A stretch of 64,000 bases of DNA from Bacillota bacterium (GCA_023390175.1 JAEWDK010000001.1:1-64000); one strand, 5' to 3'; positions 23,121 through 31,962 are shown, counted from the stretch's first letter. Numbers and translations: made by a program. Notes: a model not told the origin generated them from the sequence alone.

Positions 23121-23357
23121 ATGCAAAACTTTATTCCAAAGCAAAAGCTGAGTAAAAAAGCGCAGCGGGAGCTGAACCGCACCAAACGAAGGACATGGGG
23201 CGCGCTCAATCCGGCAACAAAAAGAACCCCAGACCCAAGAGCGTACAACAGACGAAAGGTTCAAAAGGGAGATGATGATTCACTCCGTTTTGAACCTTTT
23301 TATTTTGCCGGTTTTCATTCTGTTTTATTTCTGTCCTTTAAAATCTGCTCCGCTTAA
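23121..23357 (+). CDS. Small basic BrfA-like protein with an intragenic terminator
   Basis: This 78-codon ORF encodes a very basic N-terminal part: KLSKKAQRELNRTKRRTWG, then NPATKR and AYNRRK. From memory, the pattern W..NP.T....YNRK resembles the small Firmicute family that includes the ribosome-rescue factor BrfA (YqkK). The ORF has its own promoter and an AAAGGA site. The striking feature is an intrinsic terminator (23255-23305) inside the reading frame, starting at about codon 45. The stop codon comes only at 23357, so most transcripts would lack a stop codon. Known arfA and brfA genes are built this way and are silenced by tmRNA. The 3' end overlaps the Nudix gene. The family call needs a profile search; being a real gene is likely. 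Confidence 0.65.
   Translation: MQNFIPKQKLSKKAQRELNRTKRRTWGALNPATKRTPDPRAYNRRKVQKGDDDSLRFEPFYFAGFHSVLFLSFKICSA
23254..23330. repeat. Dispersed hairpin element, copy 1
   Basis: This matches copy 2 at 55419-55488 in hairpin arms, inner stem and the roughly 18 bases after the T-tract. It lies inside the small basic ORF and downstream of the convergent Nudix gene. Confidence 0.7.
23255..23305 (+). terminator. Intragenic terminator within the small basic ORF
   Basis: Stem 23255-23271 with 23283-23299 (16 of 17 pairs) is followed by TTTTATTTT. It lies before the stop codon of the ORF it interrupts, and 20 bases past the stop of the convergent Nudix gene. A close relative is found at 55420-55466. 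Confidence 0.85.
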
Positions 23358-23723
23358 TTTTTTGATTATTTCCGCATCGGCCGGGCAGAATTCATAATTT
23401 TTCAGTTCACTTGGCAGCACCCACCGCATATCTCTGTGAACATTTCGTTTTAGCTCCCCGCCCGTAACATCCGCTTCGAAAAAGGCAATGACAATCTTCC
23501 GGTCCGGATATTGATAAGTTGTTTCATCAAAAAGGCCTTTTACCGAAATGTCAATATTCAGTTCCTCTTTACACTCCCGAACTGCGCATTCTTCCAAAGT
23601 TTCACCCTGTTCCAGCTTTCCGCCGGGGAACTCCCAAAGAAAGGCGCAGCTTCCGCCTGCCCCGCGTTGGCAAATAAAAATCTTGCCGTCTTTTCGTAAA
23701 ACTGCCGCTGCAACCTGCGTCAT
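23325..23723 (-). CDS. MutT-type Nudix hydrolase
   Basis: This 132-residue enzyme probably clears 8-oxo-dGTP or a related nucleotide. The Nudix box begins at GGKLEQGETLEE and continues with AVRECKEEL, matching GX5EX7REUXEEXGU except that Leu-Asn replace the final positions. PGGK and WEFPGG are typical of MutT. I start it at the ATG at 23721-23723, after GAGGGCGG; 25 in-frame codons upstream have no ribosome binding site, and the shorter form fits the usual 130 residues. It follows the pentapeptide gene by about 100 bases. Confidence 0.88.
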   Translation of the reverse strand: MTQVAAAVLRKDGKIFICQRGAGGSCAFLWEFPGGKLEQGETLEECAVRECKEELNIDISVKGLFDETTYQYPDRKIVIAFFEADVTGGELKRNVHRDMRWVLPSELKNYEFCPADAEIIKKLSGADFKGQK

Positions 23724-23821
23724 ACTACCGCCCTCGCTTATAAAATTCACAGCTTGCGCCATTTGACATGGTCCCGGAATATCATTTCTATTGAACAACC
23801 GGCAATGTTCGTTTCATGCCG

Positions 23822-24697
23822 CTAACTCCAATGTTTCGGGCGGGAAATGAACAGGGGCAGCGCCGTATTCGAATCGCCCCTGGCGACATTGATTTGGGAC
23901 TGGGTCAAAAAGATGCTCGCTGAAAGATTTGCTCCCTTTAAATTAGCGTCCCGAAAATCGGCACCCAAAAAATCGGTTCCTGTTAAATCGGCGTTTTCTA
24001 AATCTGCGGCAATTAAGCAGGCGCCCCGTAAATCTGCACACCTCAGATCTTTTTTCCTTAAATCTTTGCCAAAGTAATCTGCCGGCATTTTACGTTTCTT
24101 CTCCGCTCGGATGGCTATACTGCCGGCACGGTTTATTTCGCTTCGCATAAGCCTGCCTGCATTTCCAAGCAACGCGCCAATTTTTGCGCGATGTGCCAAA
24201 AGGTCAAACTCTATTAATGAATGCGGGTCGGACTGCGTAATTTGTTCCGTTTCGCGGAGTGCTCGCCGAATTTCACGCTGTACGGGCAATTCCAATTTGA
24301 ATGCAAGCGCCTCATTCAAATACCAGCACATTTCGTGTAACTGCTGCATGATCAGAAACACGTCAAACATCAAGCCGGCAGCGGAAGGCTTTGACCGCCA
24401 GTCCATCCCCGCAAAAGTCACTTGTGAAACCTGCTGCCCGGCACCGAAGCATTCATAGGCAGCACAGCCATTTAAACCCGAAGATTCAAGCTTTTCATGA
24501 ACCGCACAGCGAAAATCCGCAGTCAGGTTGGGGCAGGGCGTGCCCGCGCTTTTGTCAGTAGGAAAGCCATCCGCCTTCGAAAAATACAGCGCCACGCAGC
24601 AAAGCCCAAAGCAATTTTCACATTGCGGTTTCAGGTGATTTAGATTTTGATGGATTGAATTGCCCGAACAGATCGGTTCGTCCGTTGCCTGCACCAT
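23822..24697 (-). CDS. Pentapeptide-repeat protein with a cysteine-rich N-terminus
   Basis: This 291-residue protein has three parts. The N-terminus (about 24-85) has eight cysteines, including CENCFGLCC (26, 29, 33, 34) and Cys55, 64, 78 and 83, which suggests a metal site. An alpha-helical middle part (about 100-205) follows. Near the C-terminus, about nine pentapeptide repeats of the A(D/N)LxX type run from KDLRKKDLRCADLRG to ANLSASIF (about 210-260). Pentapeptide repeats fold as a right-handed beta helix, and some mimic DNA to protect gyrase; nothing here proves that role. A GGGGAT site precedes the ATG. Function unknown. Confidence 0.82.
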   Translation of the reverse strand: MVQATDEPICSGNSIHQNLNHLKPQCENCFGLCCVALYFSKADGFPTDKSAGTPCPNLTADFRCAVHEKLESSGLNGCAAYECFGAGQQVSQVTFAGMDWRSKPSAAGLMFDVFLIMQQLHEMCWYLNEALAFKLELPVQREIRRALRETEQITQSDPHSLIEFDLLAHRAKIGALLGNAGRLMRSEINRAGSIAIRAEKKRKMPADYFGKDLRKKDLRCADLRGACLIAADLENADLTGTDFLGADFRDANLKGANLSASIFLTQSQINVARGDSNTALPLFISRPKHWS

Positions 24698-24873
24698 ATA
24701 ACATATCCCCTGTATGATGATAAAGATTGCGCTGTTCAGCGGTTTAGCCGTTTTGCAATTGAGCGGCCAACAGCTTTACAGCCGTACTCTTATCAGATTA
24801 TGTTCTTACCTGCCAGTAAGGAATATCACTCATTATAGCACATTTATTACGGATGCCGGCCGCGGGGTAAAAT

Positions 24874-25290
24874 TTATTTTTCAGCGGGTAAGCGCGGGCT
24901 GTTTTCAAAGGTTATACTTTCCAGTTTATCCTGAATTGTCTTGGACACATCCGCAAATATCCTATGGTAATCACAGCCGCATTCGCCGGCAGTTAAGCTG
25001 CACTGGGATTCCCCCGAAAGGCAGCGGCTGATCGCAATCGGGCCGTCCACCGCCTCGATGACCTGCCGGAGGTTGATGGCGGACGGCTCTTTGGTAAGCT
25101 CATAGCCCCCGGAAACACCGATAAACGATTTTACAATACCGCTTTTCACAAGTTTACGTAAAATTTTTAATGTAAAGCGCGGTGTCACGCCGGTTATATT
25201 GGAAATGCTGTGGGCGTCAAGCCGCCCACCCTGCTTTGCAAGACAGGATATCATGTGTACGGCGTAATCCGCTTCCTGTGTGATGCGCAT
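24874..25290 (-). CDS. Rrf2/IscR-type transcriptional regulator
   Basis: This 138-residue regulator begins MRITQEADYAVHMISCLAK, the standard Rrf2 N-terminus with a winged helix-turn-helix (LDAHSISNITGVTPRFTLKI). Cysteines in CLSGESQCSLTAGECGC (about 94-110) can hold an [Fe-S] cluster, as in IscR. I start it at 25290 because GGAGGTAACT precedes that ATG. It follows sufU by 65 bases on the same strand, so it is probably the last gene of the suf operon or an adjacent unit, and it likely senses Fe-S supply and controls the operon. Confidence 0.9.
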   Translation of the reverse strand: MRITQEADYAVHMISCLAKQGGRLDAHSISNITGVTPRFTLKILRKLVKSGIVKSFIGVSGGYELTKEPSAINLRQVIEAVDGPIAISRCLSGESQCSLTAGECGCDYHRIFADVSKTIQDKLESITFENSPRLPAEK

Positions 25291-25355
25291 AGTTACCTCC
25301 ATCCTTTCAGCAAAAGTCATTCGGGACTGTTTCAGCTCAGCTTGCTGCCTGACTG

Positions 25356-25793
25356 TTACAGTTCGTTTTTTTGTGAGAGTGCGTCCTCAAGCGTATGCCA
25401 CCCGAGAACGGCACATTTGACCCGCGCCGGCATATGGGAAATATTCTGCAGCGCGACAGCCTCATCCAGGGTCCTGAGCTGTTTTTCGTCCGTAATTTCA
25501 TGCTTAATCATACCCAAAAATGTATGAAGGCGATCCTTCGCTTCGTCCACCGTACCGCCTTTAATCAAATCGATCATAATCGAAGCGGAAGCCTGTGAAA
25601 TGGCGCAGCCCACACCGGTAAAAGAAGCATCTTCGATGATTCCGTCATTGATGCGCAGTTCCAGTGTAATTTCGTCGCCGCAGCTTGGGTTTACGCCTTT
25701 CAGCACAGCGTTCGGCGCTTCAATATGGTGCTTGTTCCGGCCTGAAGCGTTGTGTTCCATAATTATTTCAGTGTAAATTTCGTCAAGTGCCAT
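25356..25793 (-). CDS. sufU: SufU/IscU-type Fe-S assembly protein
   Basis: This 145-residue protein has the three ligand cysteines Cys38 (NPSCGD), Cys63 (GVGCAIS) and Cys127 (RVKCAVLGW), plus Asp40, as in SufU. SufU accepts sulfur from SufS in a zinc-dependent way and passes it to the SufBCD complex. The start is ambiguous: ATG at 25791-25793 lies 11 bases from AGGAG, while a TTG two codons upstream lies five bases from it. The start overlaps the end of sufS. Order sufC-B-D-S-U is the usual Gram-positive order. Confidence 0.94.
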   Translation of the reverse strand: MALDEIYTEIIMEHNASGRNKHHIEAPNAVLKGVNPSCGDEITLELRINDGIIEDASFTGVGCAISQASASIMIDLIKGGTVDEAKDRLHTFLGMIKHEITDEKQLRTLDEAVALQNISHMPARVKCAVLGWHTLEDALSQKNEL

Positions 25794-27006
25794 AGCCAAG
25801 CCAACTCCTTACCGTCTTCAGGTTATCCACAAGAGCATCAACATCTTCTGTGGTGTTATAAAAATAGAAACTTGCCCTGCAGGTGGCGTTGACACCGAGG
25901 TACCGCATCAGCGGCTGTGCACAGTGGTGGCCGGCCCGGATTGCTACGCCGCCCGCGTCCAGTATGGAGGCGACGTCATGGGGATGCGCGTCCTTAACAT
26001 TAAAGGAAATAACACCGTAACGGTTCGCGCCTGTTTGGTCGCCGTAAATCGTCAGATACGGCACCTGTGCAAGCCTTTCCAGTGCGTACTGCACCACCTT
26101 GGACTCCGCTTTTGCAATATTTTCATAGCCGATTTTATTGATATAACGCGCTGCCTCGGCAATTCCAAGAGCGCCGCCCACGTTCTGTGTACCGGCTTCG
26201 AATTTTTGGGGCAAGGGCGCAAAGGTAGCGTCCTGCTCATAAACATATTCGATCATGTCGCCGCCAAACAGGAACGGCGGCATTTTTTCAAGCAGCTCCG
26301 CACGGCCGTAAAGCACGCCCACACCCATGGGGGCCATCATTTTGTGCCCGGAAAAGGCAATAAAGTCAGCCCCCAGTTTTTTTACGTTGATTTCAAAATG
26401 CGGAATACTTTGCGCGCAGTCGAGCACAGCAACCGCGCCGACGCTGTGTGCCTTTTCTATAATCTTTTCAACGGGATTCCTTGTACCCAAAACATTGGAA
26501 ACATGCGCGACCGCAACCAGTTTGGTTTTTTCCGTGATCTTGCCTTCAATTTCCTCATCCGTAATTTCGCTGTTGCCGTTCAGATAGAGGTATTTTAAAA
26601 CGGCTCCCGTAGCCTTTGCCACACGCTGCCACGGAATCAGATTGCTATGGTGTTCCGCAATGGAAATGACAATCTCGTCGCCCTGCCCGATAAAATTCAT
26701 CCCGTAGCTGTAGGCCAGCAGGTTGAGCGATTCCGTCGTGTTTTTGGTAAAGATAATTTCTTCGGCCTTTTCGGCACCGATAAAATTCCGAATAACCTCG
26801 CGCGACTGTTCATAAATCTCGGTGGCACGCACACTAAGGTCATAGTTTCCCCTGTGGGGGTTGGCGTTTGATTCCCGGTAGTAGCCGGAAACAGCGTCGA
26901 TTACCGCCGACGGCTTTTGCGCCGTGGCCGCGCTGTCAAGATAGACAAGGGGATGCCCGTTTGCGATGGACTGCAATATGGGGAAATCGTCTTTATATTG
27001 ATTCAA
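25783..27006 (-). CDS. sufS: Cysteine desulfurase SufS
   Basis: This 407-residue PLP enzyme takes sulfur from cysteine. The PLP lysine is Lys222 in FSGHKMMAPMG, and the persulfide cysteine is Cys362 in IRAGHHCAQP; HPHD and EAGTQN are also as expected. This is the group II type with the short Cys loop. Translation probably starts at TTG 27004-27006, since GGGAGG lies nine bases upstream and no ATG is near. The gene overlaps the end of sufD by 14 bases and the start of sufU by about 11. Confidence 0.96.
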   Translation of the reverse strand: MNQYKDDFPILQSIANGHPLVYLDSAATAQKPSAVIDAVSGYYRESNANPHRGNYDLSVRATEIYEQSREVIRNFIGAEKAEEIIFTKNTTESLNLLAYSYGMNFIGQGDEIVISIAEHHSNLIPWQRVAKATGAVLKYLYLNGNSEITDEEIEGKITEKTKLVAVAHVSNVLGTRNPVEKIIEKAHSVGAVAVLDCAQSIPHFEINVKKLGADFIAFSGHKMMAPMGVGVLYGRAELLEKMPPFLFGGDMIEYVYEQDATFAPLPQKFEAGTQNVGGALGIAEAARYINKIGYENIAKAESKVVQYALERLAQVPYLTIYGDQTGANRYGVISFNVKDAHPHDVASILDAGGVAIRAGHHCAQPLMRYLGVNATCRASFYFYNTTEDVDALVDNLKTVRSWLGYGT

Positions 27007-28099
27007 TTCTGTTCAGCCTCCCTTTGAGAAAGTCAGATATCTCCTGACGGAATGCGGGCACGGGGATTTTAGCCGTCACGGGCTCAAACTCCGCCTCAAT
27101 AAGCAGCTTTTTCGCTTCAAGCTCGTTCAACCCCCTGGACATCAGGTAAAACATCCGATCCGTATCAATATGCCCCACGCTTGCGGCGTGATGTCCGTCC
27201 ACATCTTCTTCGGCGCACAGAATAAGCGGCGCGGTGCGGTTATGAACACCCGGGCCAAGCAGCATTGTGTTTTCTTCCTCGCGGCCGCGGGAGCCCGAAG
27301 CGCCTTTTTTGAAGTCGATGGTTCCCCGGAATATCTTCCGGCTGCTTCCGAACAGCGCTCCGTGCGCTGTGATGCTGCTTTGGGAACGTTTGCCGAAGTG
27401 CTCCGCCACGACGTTAAAATCGATTTCACGGCTTCCGTCACCAAGATAGACCGCACTCATGTCAAGCCCGCTGCGCTCACCAGCAAGCTTTTCCCTGCAG
27501 TTGGCGAATGCCCGGCGGCCACCCAATTCGGCCTGCACGACTTCAATATGCGCCCCGTCCAAAGCCAGCGTACTGACATTGTCAAAATGGTCGCAGCCGT
27601 CGCCCAGCGTCTGAACCTGAACCAGCTTTACTTTGGCATTCTTTTTTGCAATCACCTTTGTAAGTCCGCAGTGAAACCCTTCGGCATCATTATCCGAAGC
27701 GTAATGCATTACTACGGTCGCTTCACTGCCCTCTTCCGCGACAATGAGGTTTTCATCCACCACTGCGGGGTTTTGTGCATTTATGCGGTAATCAAAGACA
27801 ATCGGTTCGTCAACGCGCCCATTGGGAGCGATACGCACCGAAAATCCGGCACTGCGGTTCTTCTTTATAAATTGAAGTACCTCGGGGTTCTGTGGCAAAT
27901 CCGCTTCATTGTCCATAAATACGATTTTGCCGTCGGCTATATCATAAATTTCGGCGCCTGCCGGTACCTTTCCTGAAAACGGTTTGCCTGTGTAATGTTT
28001 TATCTGCGGTGCGGCCAGTTTCGTTATATCGCCGTTAACACCCAGCCACCGCCAGGTTTTGACGGGAAGGGCATTGATTTCATTCCATTTTACCTGCAT
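26993..28099 (-). CDS. sufD: SufD, Fe-S cluster assembly complex subunit
   Basis: This 368-residue beta-helix protein is the partner of SufB in the SufBC2D scaffold. The C-terminal signature HHAASVGHIDTDRMFYLMSRGL includes the His used in cluster assembly, and the long repetitive core (about 100-300) matches the family. The N-terminus (WNEINALPVKTWRWLGVNG) is the usual SufD start. AAAGGAG precedes the ATG. It is encoded between sufB and sufS. Confidence 0.94.
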   Translation of the reverse strand: MQVKWNEINALPVKTWRWLGVNGDITKLAAPQIKHYTGKPFSGKVPAGAEIYDIADGKIVFMDNEADLPQNPEVLQFIKKNRSAGFSVRIAPNGRVDEPIVFDYRINAQNPAVVDENLIVAEEGSEATVVMHYASDNDAEGFHCGLTKVIAKKNAKVKLVQVQTLGDGCDHFDNVSTLALDGAHIEVVQAELGGRRAFANCREKLAGERSGLDMSAVYLGDGSREIDFNVVAEHFGKRSQSSITAHGALFGSSRKIFRGTIDFKKGASGSRGREEENTMLLGPGVHNRTAPLILCAEEDVDGHHAASVGHIDTDRMFYLMSRGLNELEAKKLLIEAEFEPVTAKIPVPAFRQEISDFLKGRLNRIESI

Positions 28100-28132
28100 T
28101 CTGTATCACTCCTTTTTGTGGTTAAAAGGCCG

Positions 28133-29539
28133 TCACCCGACGGAACCTTCCATTTCGAGTTTAATGAGGTTGTTCATTTCAACGGCATATTCCAGCGGAA
28201 GCTCCTTGGCAATCGGCTCGGCAAATCCGCGCACAATCAGCGCCCTTGCCTCCTCCTCGCTCACGCCGCGGGTCATCAGGTAATAAATCGCGTTGTCGCT
28301 GATGCGGCCGATGCGCGCCTCGTGGCCGACATCCGCCTCATCGTTGCGGATATCCATGACCGGAACCGTGTCCGAACGGGAAACGCTGTCGAGCATTAAC
28401 GACTCGCAGGAAACGGAGGATTTGGATTGACGCGCTTTTTCCGTCACAGTCACGCCGCTGCGGAAAACGCTGACACCGCCATCCTTGGAGATGGATTTGG
28501 CGTTGACAATGGAAGACGTATGGGGCGCGGCATGTACGATATTCGCGCCGGTGTCGAGCGTTTGCCCCCTGCCGGCAAAGGTAATTCCGGTGAACTCCGC
28601 TTTTGCACCCTCGCCGACCAGCAGGCTCGTGGGGTAAAGCATGGAAACTTTCGAGCCGAAGGAGCCCGAAACCCATTCTATTTTTGCGTTTTTTTCAACC
28701 CTTGCACGCTTGGTGTTGAGGTTCATCATATTTTTTGACCAGTTTTCAATCGTTGAGTACCGCAGGCTCGCTCCCTCTTCCACAAAGAGCTCCACACAGC
28801 CGGCATGTAAATTGGTCACATTATATTTCGGCGCCGAGCAGCCCTCGATAAAGTGCAGGCTGGCTCCCTTGTCCACAATAATCAGCGTGTGCTCAAACTG
28901 CCCCGCGCCGGGGGCGTTCAGTCTGAAATACGATTGCAGCGGAATCGAAACCTTAACGCCCGGCGGCACATACACAAAAGACCCCCCCGACCAGACTGCT
29001 CCGTGCAGCGCCACAAATTTGTGGTCACTCGGCGGAACAAGCGACATAAAGTGTGAACGCACCATGTCGGGGTAATCCCTGACCGCGCTTTCCATATCGG
29101 TATAAACAACGCCCTGTTTGACGACTTCGTCCCTTACATTGTGGTAGACCACTTCGGAATCGTATTGTGCGCCCACCCCCGCAAGGGATTCCCGCTCCGC
29201 TTTCGGAATGCCCAGGCGTTCAAATGTGTTTTTAATATCCTCCGGTACTTCGGACCAGTTTCCGCGCATTTTGGTGTTCGGCCGAACATAGGTAACAATG
29301 CTTTCCATGTCGAGTTCGTCCAGCGAGGGGCCCCAAACAGGAAGATCGATTCGGTTGTAGGCCGCGAGCGATTTCAGCCGGAAGTCAAGCATCCATTCCG
29401 GCTCATTTTTTTCCGCTGAAATCTGGCGGACAATATCGTCCGTCAGGCCCTTGGCAACCTTGAAGCTTGCATTTTCGGCATCCTTGATGTCGTAAACCGT
29501 GCGGTCAATGTCCAGCACCGATGTTTTTTTGTTTTCCAT
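28133..29539 (-). CDS. sufB: SufB, Fe-S cluster assembly complex subunit
   Basis: This 468-residue protein matches SufB along its length: EPEWMLDFRLKSLAAY near the N-terminus, YVPPGVKVSIPLQSYFR in the middle and MDIRNDEADVGHEARIGRIS near the C-terminus. With SufC and SufD it builds Fe-S clusters. I start it at ATG 29537-29539, which has AGGTGA at a good distance; the ATG three codons upstream touches that site. The order and spacing in the operon (26 bases after sufC) are typical. Confidence 0.96.
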   Translation of the reverse strand: MENKKTSVLDIDRTVYDIKDAENASFKVAKGLTDDIVRQISAEKNEPEWMLDFRLKSLAAYNRIDLPVWGPSLDELDMESIVTYVRPNTKMRGNWSEVPEDIKNTFERLGIPKAERESLAGVGAQYDSEVVYHNVRDEVVKQGVVYTDMESAVRDYPDMVRSHFMSLVPPSDHKFVALHGAVWSGGSFVYVPPGVKVSIPLQSYFRLNAPGAGQFEHTLIIVDKGASLHFIEGCSAPKYNVTNLHAGCVELFVEEGASLRYSTIENWSKNMMNLNTKRARVEKNAKIEWVSGSFGSKVSMLYPTSLLVGEGAKAEFTGITFAGRGQTLDTGANIVHAAPHTSSIVNAKSISKDGGVSVFRSGVTVTEKARQSKSSVSCESLMLDSVSRSDTVPVMDIRNDEADVGHEARIGRISDNAIYYLMTRGVSEEEARALIVRGFAEPIAKELPLEYAVEMNNLIKLEMEGSVG

Positions 29540-29565
29540 TTCATTCACCTGCTTCCAAGCGGCCG

Positions 29566-30318
29566 TCAGGCCGTCTCCGGTGCGGAAAAAGCGCCGAAGC
29601 CGGAACGGTCGATTTCGTCAATAAGGCCGGCGTCCCCTGTTTTTATGATTTGTCCGTCTCGCAGCACATGTACGGTGTCGGCTTTAATTTCGTCAAGGAT
29701 ATTCGTGTTGTGCGTAATGATAAGCAATGAATTTTGCTCGTTTCTGAACTTGCTTACACCCCGGGACACGATGCGCACAGCGTCCACGTCCAACCCGGAA
29801 TCGGTTTCGTCAAGAATTGCAAGCTTCGGATTCATCATCAGCATCTGCAAAATCTCATCCTTTTTCTTCTCTCCCCCGGAAAAGCCAACGTTCAGGTAGC
29901 GGGATGCGTAGGCCGTATCCATTTGAAGCTCGTCCATACGCTGTTTAAGCTCATCTTTGAATGCGAAAACCCGCAGCGGTTTTCCTGTAACTGCGCTGCG
30001 CGCGGTTCGCAAAAAGTTTTCCACTGTAATTCCCGGAATTTCCTCGGGGTTCTGAAACGACAAAAAGATACCCTTTTTCGCCCGCTCGTCCGTGCGGCTC
30101 GCGGTAATATCCTCCCCGTCAAACCGAATGGAACCACCGGTAATTTTATATTTGGGATGGCCCATGATCGCGTTGACCAGCGTGGATTTTCCCGCGCCGT
30201 TCGGCCCCATGAGGACATGCACCTCACCCCGACCAAGCGAAAGATTTAAGCCCTTGATGATTTCTTTTCCCTCTACCTGCACATGCAGGTCCGTGATTTC
30301 CAGTAAACTATCCAACAT
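29566..30318 (-). CDS. sufC: SufC, Fe-S assembly ATPase
   Basis: This 250-residue ABC-type ATPase drives the SufBCD scaffold. Walker A is GPNGAGKST (about 38-46), the signature is FSGGEKKKDEIL and Walker B LAILDETDSGLD, with the Thr-Asp variation usual for SufC. It has no membrane partner, as expected. It is the first gene of the suf operon, with GGGAGTG before the ATG. Confidence 0.96.
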   Translation of the reverse strand: MLDSLLEITDLHVQVEGKEIIKGLNLSLGRGEVHVLMGPNGAGKSTLVNAIMGHPKYKITGGSIRFDGEDITASRTDERAKKGIFLSFQNPEEIPGITVENFLRTARSAVTGKPLRVFAFKDELKQRMDELQMDTAYASRYLNVGFSGGEKKKDEILQMLMMNPKLAILDETDSGLDVDAVRIVSRGVSKFRNEQNSLLIITHNTNILDEIKADTVHVLRDGQIIKTGDAGLIDEIDRSGFGAFSAPETA

Positions 30319-30394
30319 ATTTCACTCCCTGTTTTGACTTTGAATAAATTGAACCAAGCTGACATTAATCTTCGACTGTGTTTTAACTTTTTAT

Positions 30395-30415
30395 ATTATA
30401 CCATATTTGTATACA
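30395..30415 (-). promoter_or_regulatory. suf operon promoter with TGTATACA palindrome
   Basis: On the minus strand an extended -10, TGGTATAAT (hexamer 30395-30400), lies about 77 bases before sufC. The palindrome TGTATACA (30408-30415) sits in the spacer, where a repressor such as the Rrf2 protein encoded downstream could block polymerase. No clear -35 is seen. Confidence 0.55.
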
Positions 30416-30560
30416 TTAATCCACATCATTCCGATGAGTTTACTTTAATTTTCTGAATATTTTTTGTGAAACTTAGAAAAAACATGTCGTTTTTCACACG
30501 TTAGAATTCTGAACAGACGGGATTGTTTCAGCCGGAAGCCATAAAAGGATAAACACAAGT

Positions 30561-30600
30561 AAGGCGCAGGGGACGGTTCAATGTCCCTTGCGCCTTTTTC
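30561..30600. terminator. Terminator downstream of the GNAT gene
   Basis: Stem 30561-30574 with 30583-30596 (14 pairs, one G-T), loop of eight. The plus strand has TTTTTC after the stem and the minus strand only a poor T-tract. Its place suits the minus-strand GNAT gene; no plus-strand gene is seen. Confidence 0.65.
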
Positions 30601-30633
30601 AATATTTGATTTTACTCGAAATTATAAATCAAC

Positions 30634-31848
30634 TCAAAAGTAATCCGTGATAAAGTTCGGCTTCCGATAAAAGACCTTTTCAATTTTTTCAGTGCAGGCG
30701 GATATTTTTACAGATTCCAGCTCTTGTATTTTCTCCGGCGAATACCCTCCTGCAATACACCTGCTAAAATCGCCGATGCCCATTTCCACGTCCGGTTCTT
30801 TCTCGCTGACAGACACACGCACCGCCCGGCCTTCTGCAAAGTCCACCTCAAAACACCTATTATTTTGAGGAATAACCGTATCACGGATTCTGATCGTAAT
30901 TGTTCCGCTCCCGCGATACTGTGCCATTTCCAATACCTTTTGGACATTCACCGCGCGAACCATGCCGTTAAAACATACTTCACGGCTGCAGGGGTACAGT
31001 ATCCATTCTGAAATATACGGTACTATATTAATATTTTCCGGCAGCAAAAATATGATGCGCTCATAATAAGTCTTAAACTTCAGCGCGTGGTTCAAAAGGC
31101 CCTTTAAGCCCTGCGCATCGCTAAAAAAGAACTGGTCGCACTTCATCTCAAAGGACTGCCCCGACTCCACTTTACAAAAAGACATTACGCCCTTTGCCTC
31201 ACCGAATCCGTTTTGATAAACATAGACATAATGACCGTCCCTGGCAGGGTCGGCATCGATTGCCCAGCCATAATCACATGTTTCACGCACTGCCATTAAG
31301 TTGTATCCCCGCATAAAATCGCGGTAAACTTTTTGGATGTCCTCCAAATGGCTTCCGTGTTCCACCAGGCACGCCTCGCCGCCAACATCGAAGCGGCCAA
31401 ACGCTTTGGTACTGACAGAATAGCGTATAGGCTCGCTGCAAAGCTCATATCCGAATTTTCTGTAATATTCGGCAGAGAAGGGGTACAGGTACGAAAAAGC
31501 AGCCCCTTCCTGATAGATTCCATTTAGTGCCGTCTTCAGGCATTCGCTGACAACTCCGTTTTCACGGTATTGCGGCAGGCAGGAAACTCCGCCAATGCCT
31601 ATCATTTTACACAGATTCCCGTCAAATTGAATCTCATAGGGAATCGCGCAGAAACCGCCCATCATGGTTCCATCTTCGCCAAAAGCTGCCCATTTTTCTT
31701 TTGAAAACCGTTCTACCCTATCCGGCGTTTTTTGCAGCTCATTAGAATTTTTTTTGCCGGACTGTACGTCATTCCTCTGTTCAAAAGCAATATAAAACAG
31801 TTCTTCGGCGCGCCCAACTTCATTTTCATGAATTTTTCTTACCTGCAA
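30634..31848 (-). CDS. Eis-like GNAT acetyltransferase with SCP2-type C-terminal domain
   Basis: This 404-residue protein has the Eis layout: an N-terminal GNAT domain with an acetyl-CoA motif VSCLPQYRENGVVSECL (about 95-112) and SYLYPFSAEYYRKFGYE, a second GNAT-like part, and a C-terminal SCP2-like domain (about 300-404). Relatives acetylate amines, including aminoglycosides in mycobacterial Eis, but the natural substrate in clostridia is unknown. I start it at TTG 31846-31848 because AGGGGGAA lies just upstream. An in-frame start at 31899 has no ribosome binding site. Confidence 0.82.
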   Translation of the reverse strand: MQVRKIHENEVGRAEELFYIAFEQRNDVQSGKKNSNELQKTPDRVERFSKEKWAAFGEDGTMMGGFCAIPYEIQFDGNLCKMIGIGGVSCLPQYRENGVVSECLKTALNGIYQEGAAFSYLYPFSAEYYRKFGYELCSEPIRYSVSTKAFGRFDVGGEACLVEHGSHLEDIQKVYRDFMRGYNLMAVRETCDYGWAIDADPARDGHYVYVYQNGFGEAKGVMSFCKVESGQSFEMKCDQFFFSDAQGLKGLLNHALKFKTYYERIIFLLPENINIVPYISEWILYPCSREVCFNGMVRAVNVQKVLEMAQYRGSGTITIRIRDTVIPQNNRCFEVDFAEGRAVRVSVSEKEPDVEMGIGDFSRCIAGGYSPEKIQELESVKISACTEKIEKVFYRKPNFITDYF

Positions 31849-31962
31849 ACCGGTTCCCCCTTTTATCCCGACGCATACGGATGGATTACCCCGCAGCAAA
31901 GGAAAGCGTTTTTGGAACCTTTCTTTCCATTTGCCGCAGCATGGTTTTCCATCCTTTTCGGA

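Larger units (their letters stand above)
30319..30633. other. 315-base intergenic region between sufC and the GNAT gene
   Basis: It contains the suf promoter (30395-30415) and a terminator at 30561-30596. I see nothing recognisable in 30430-30550. Confidence 0.5.
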
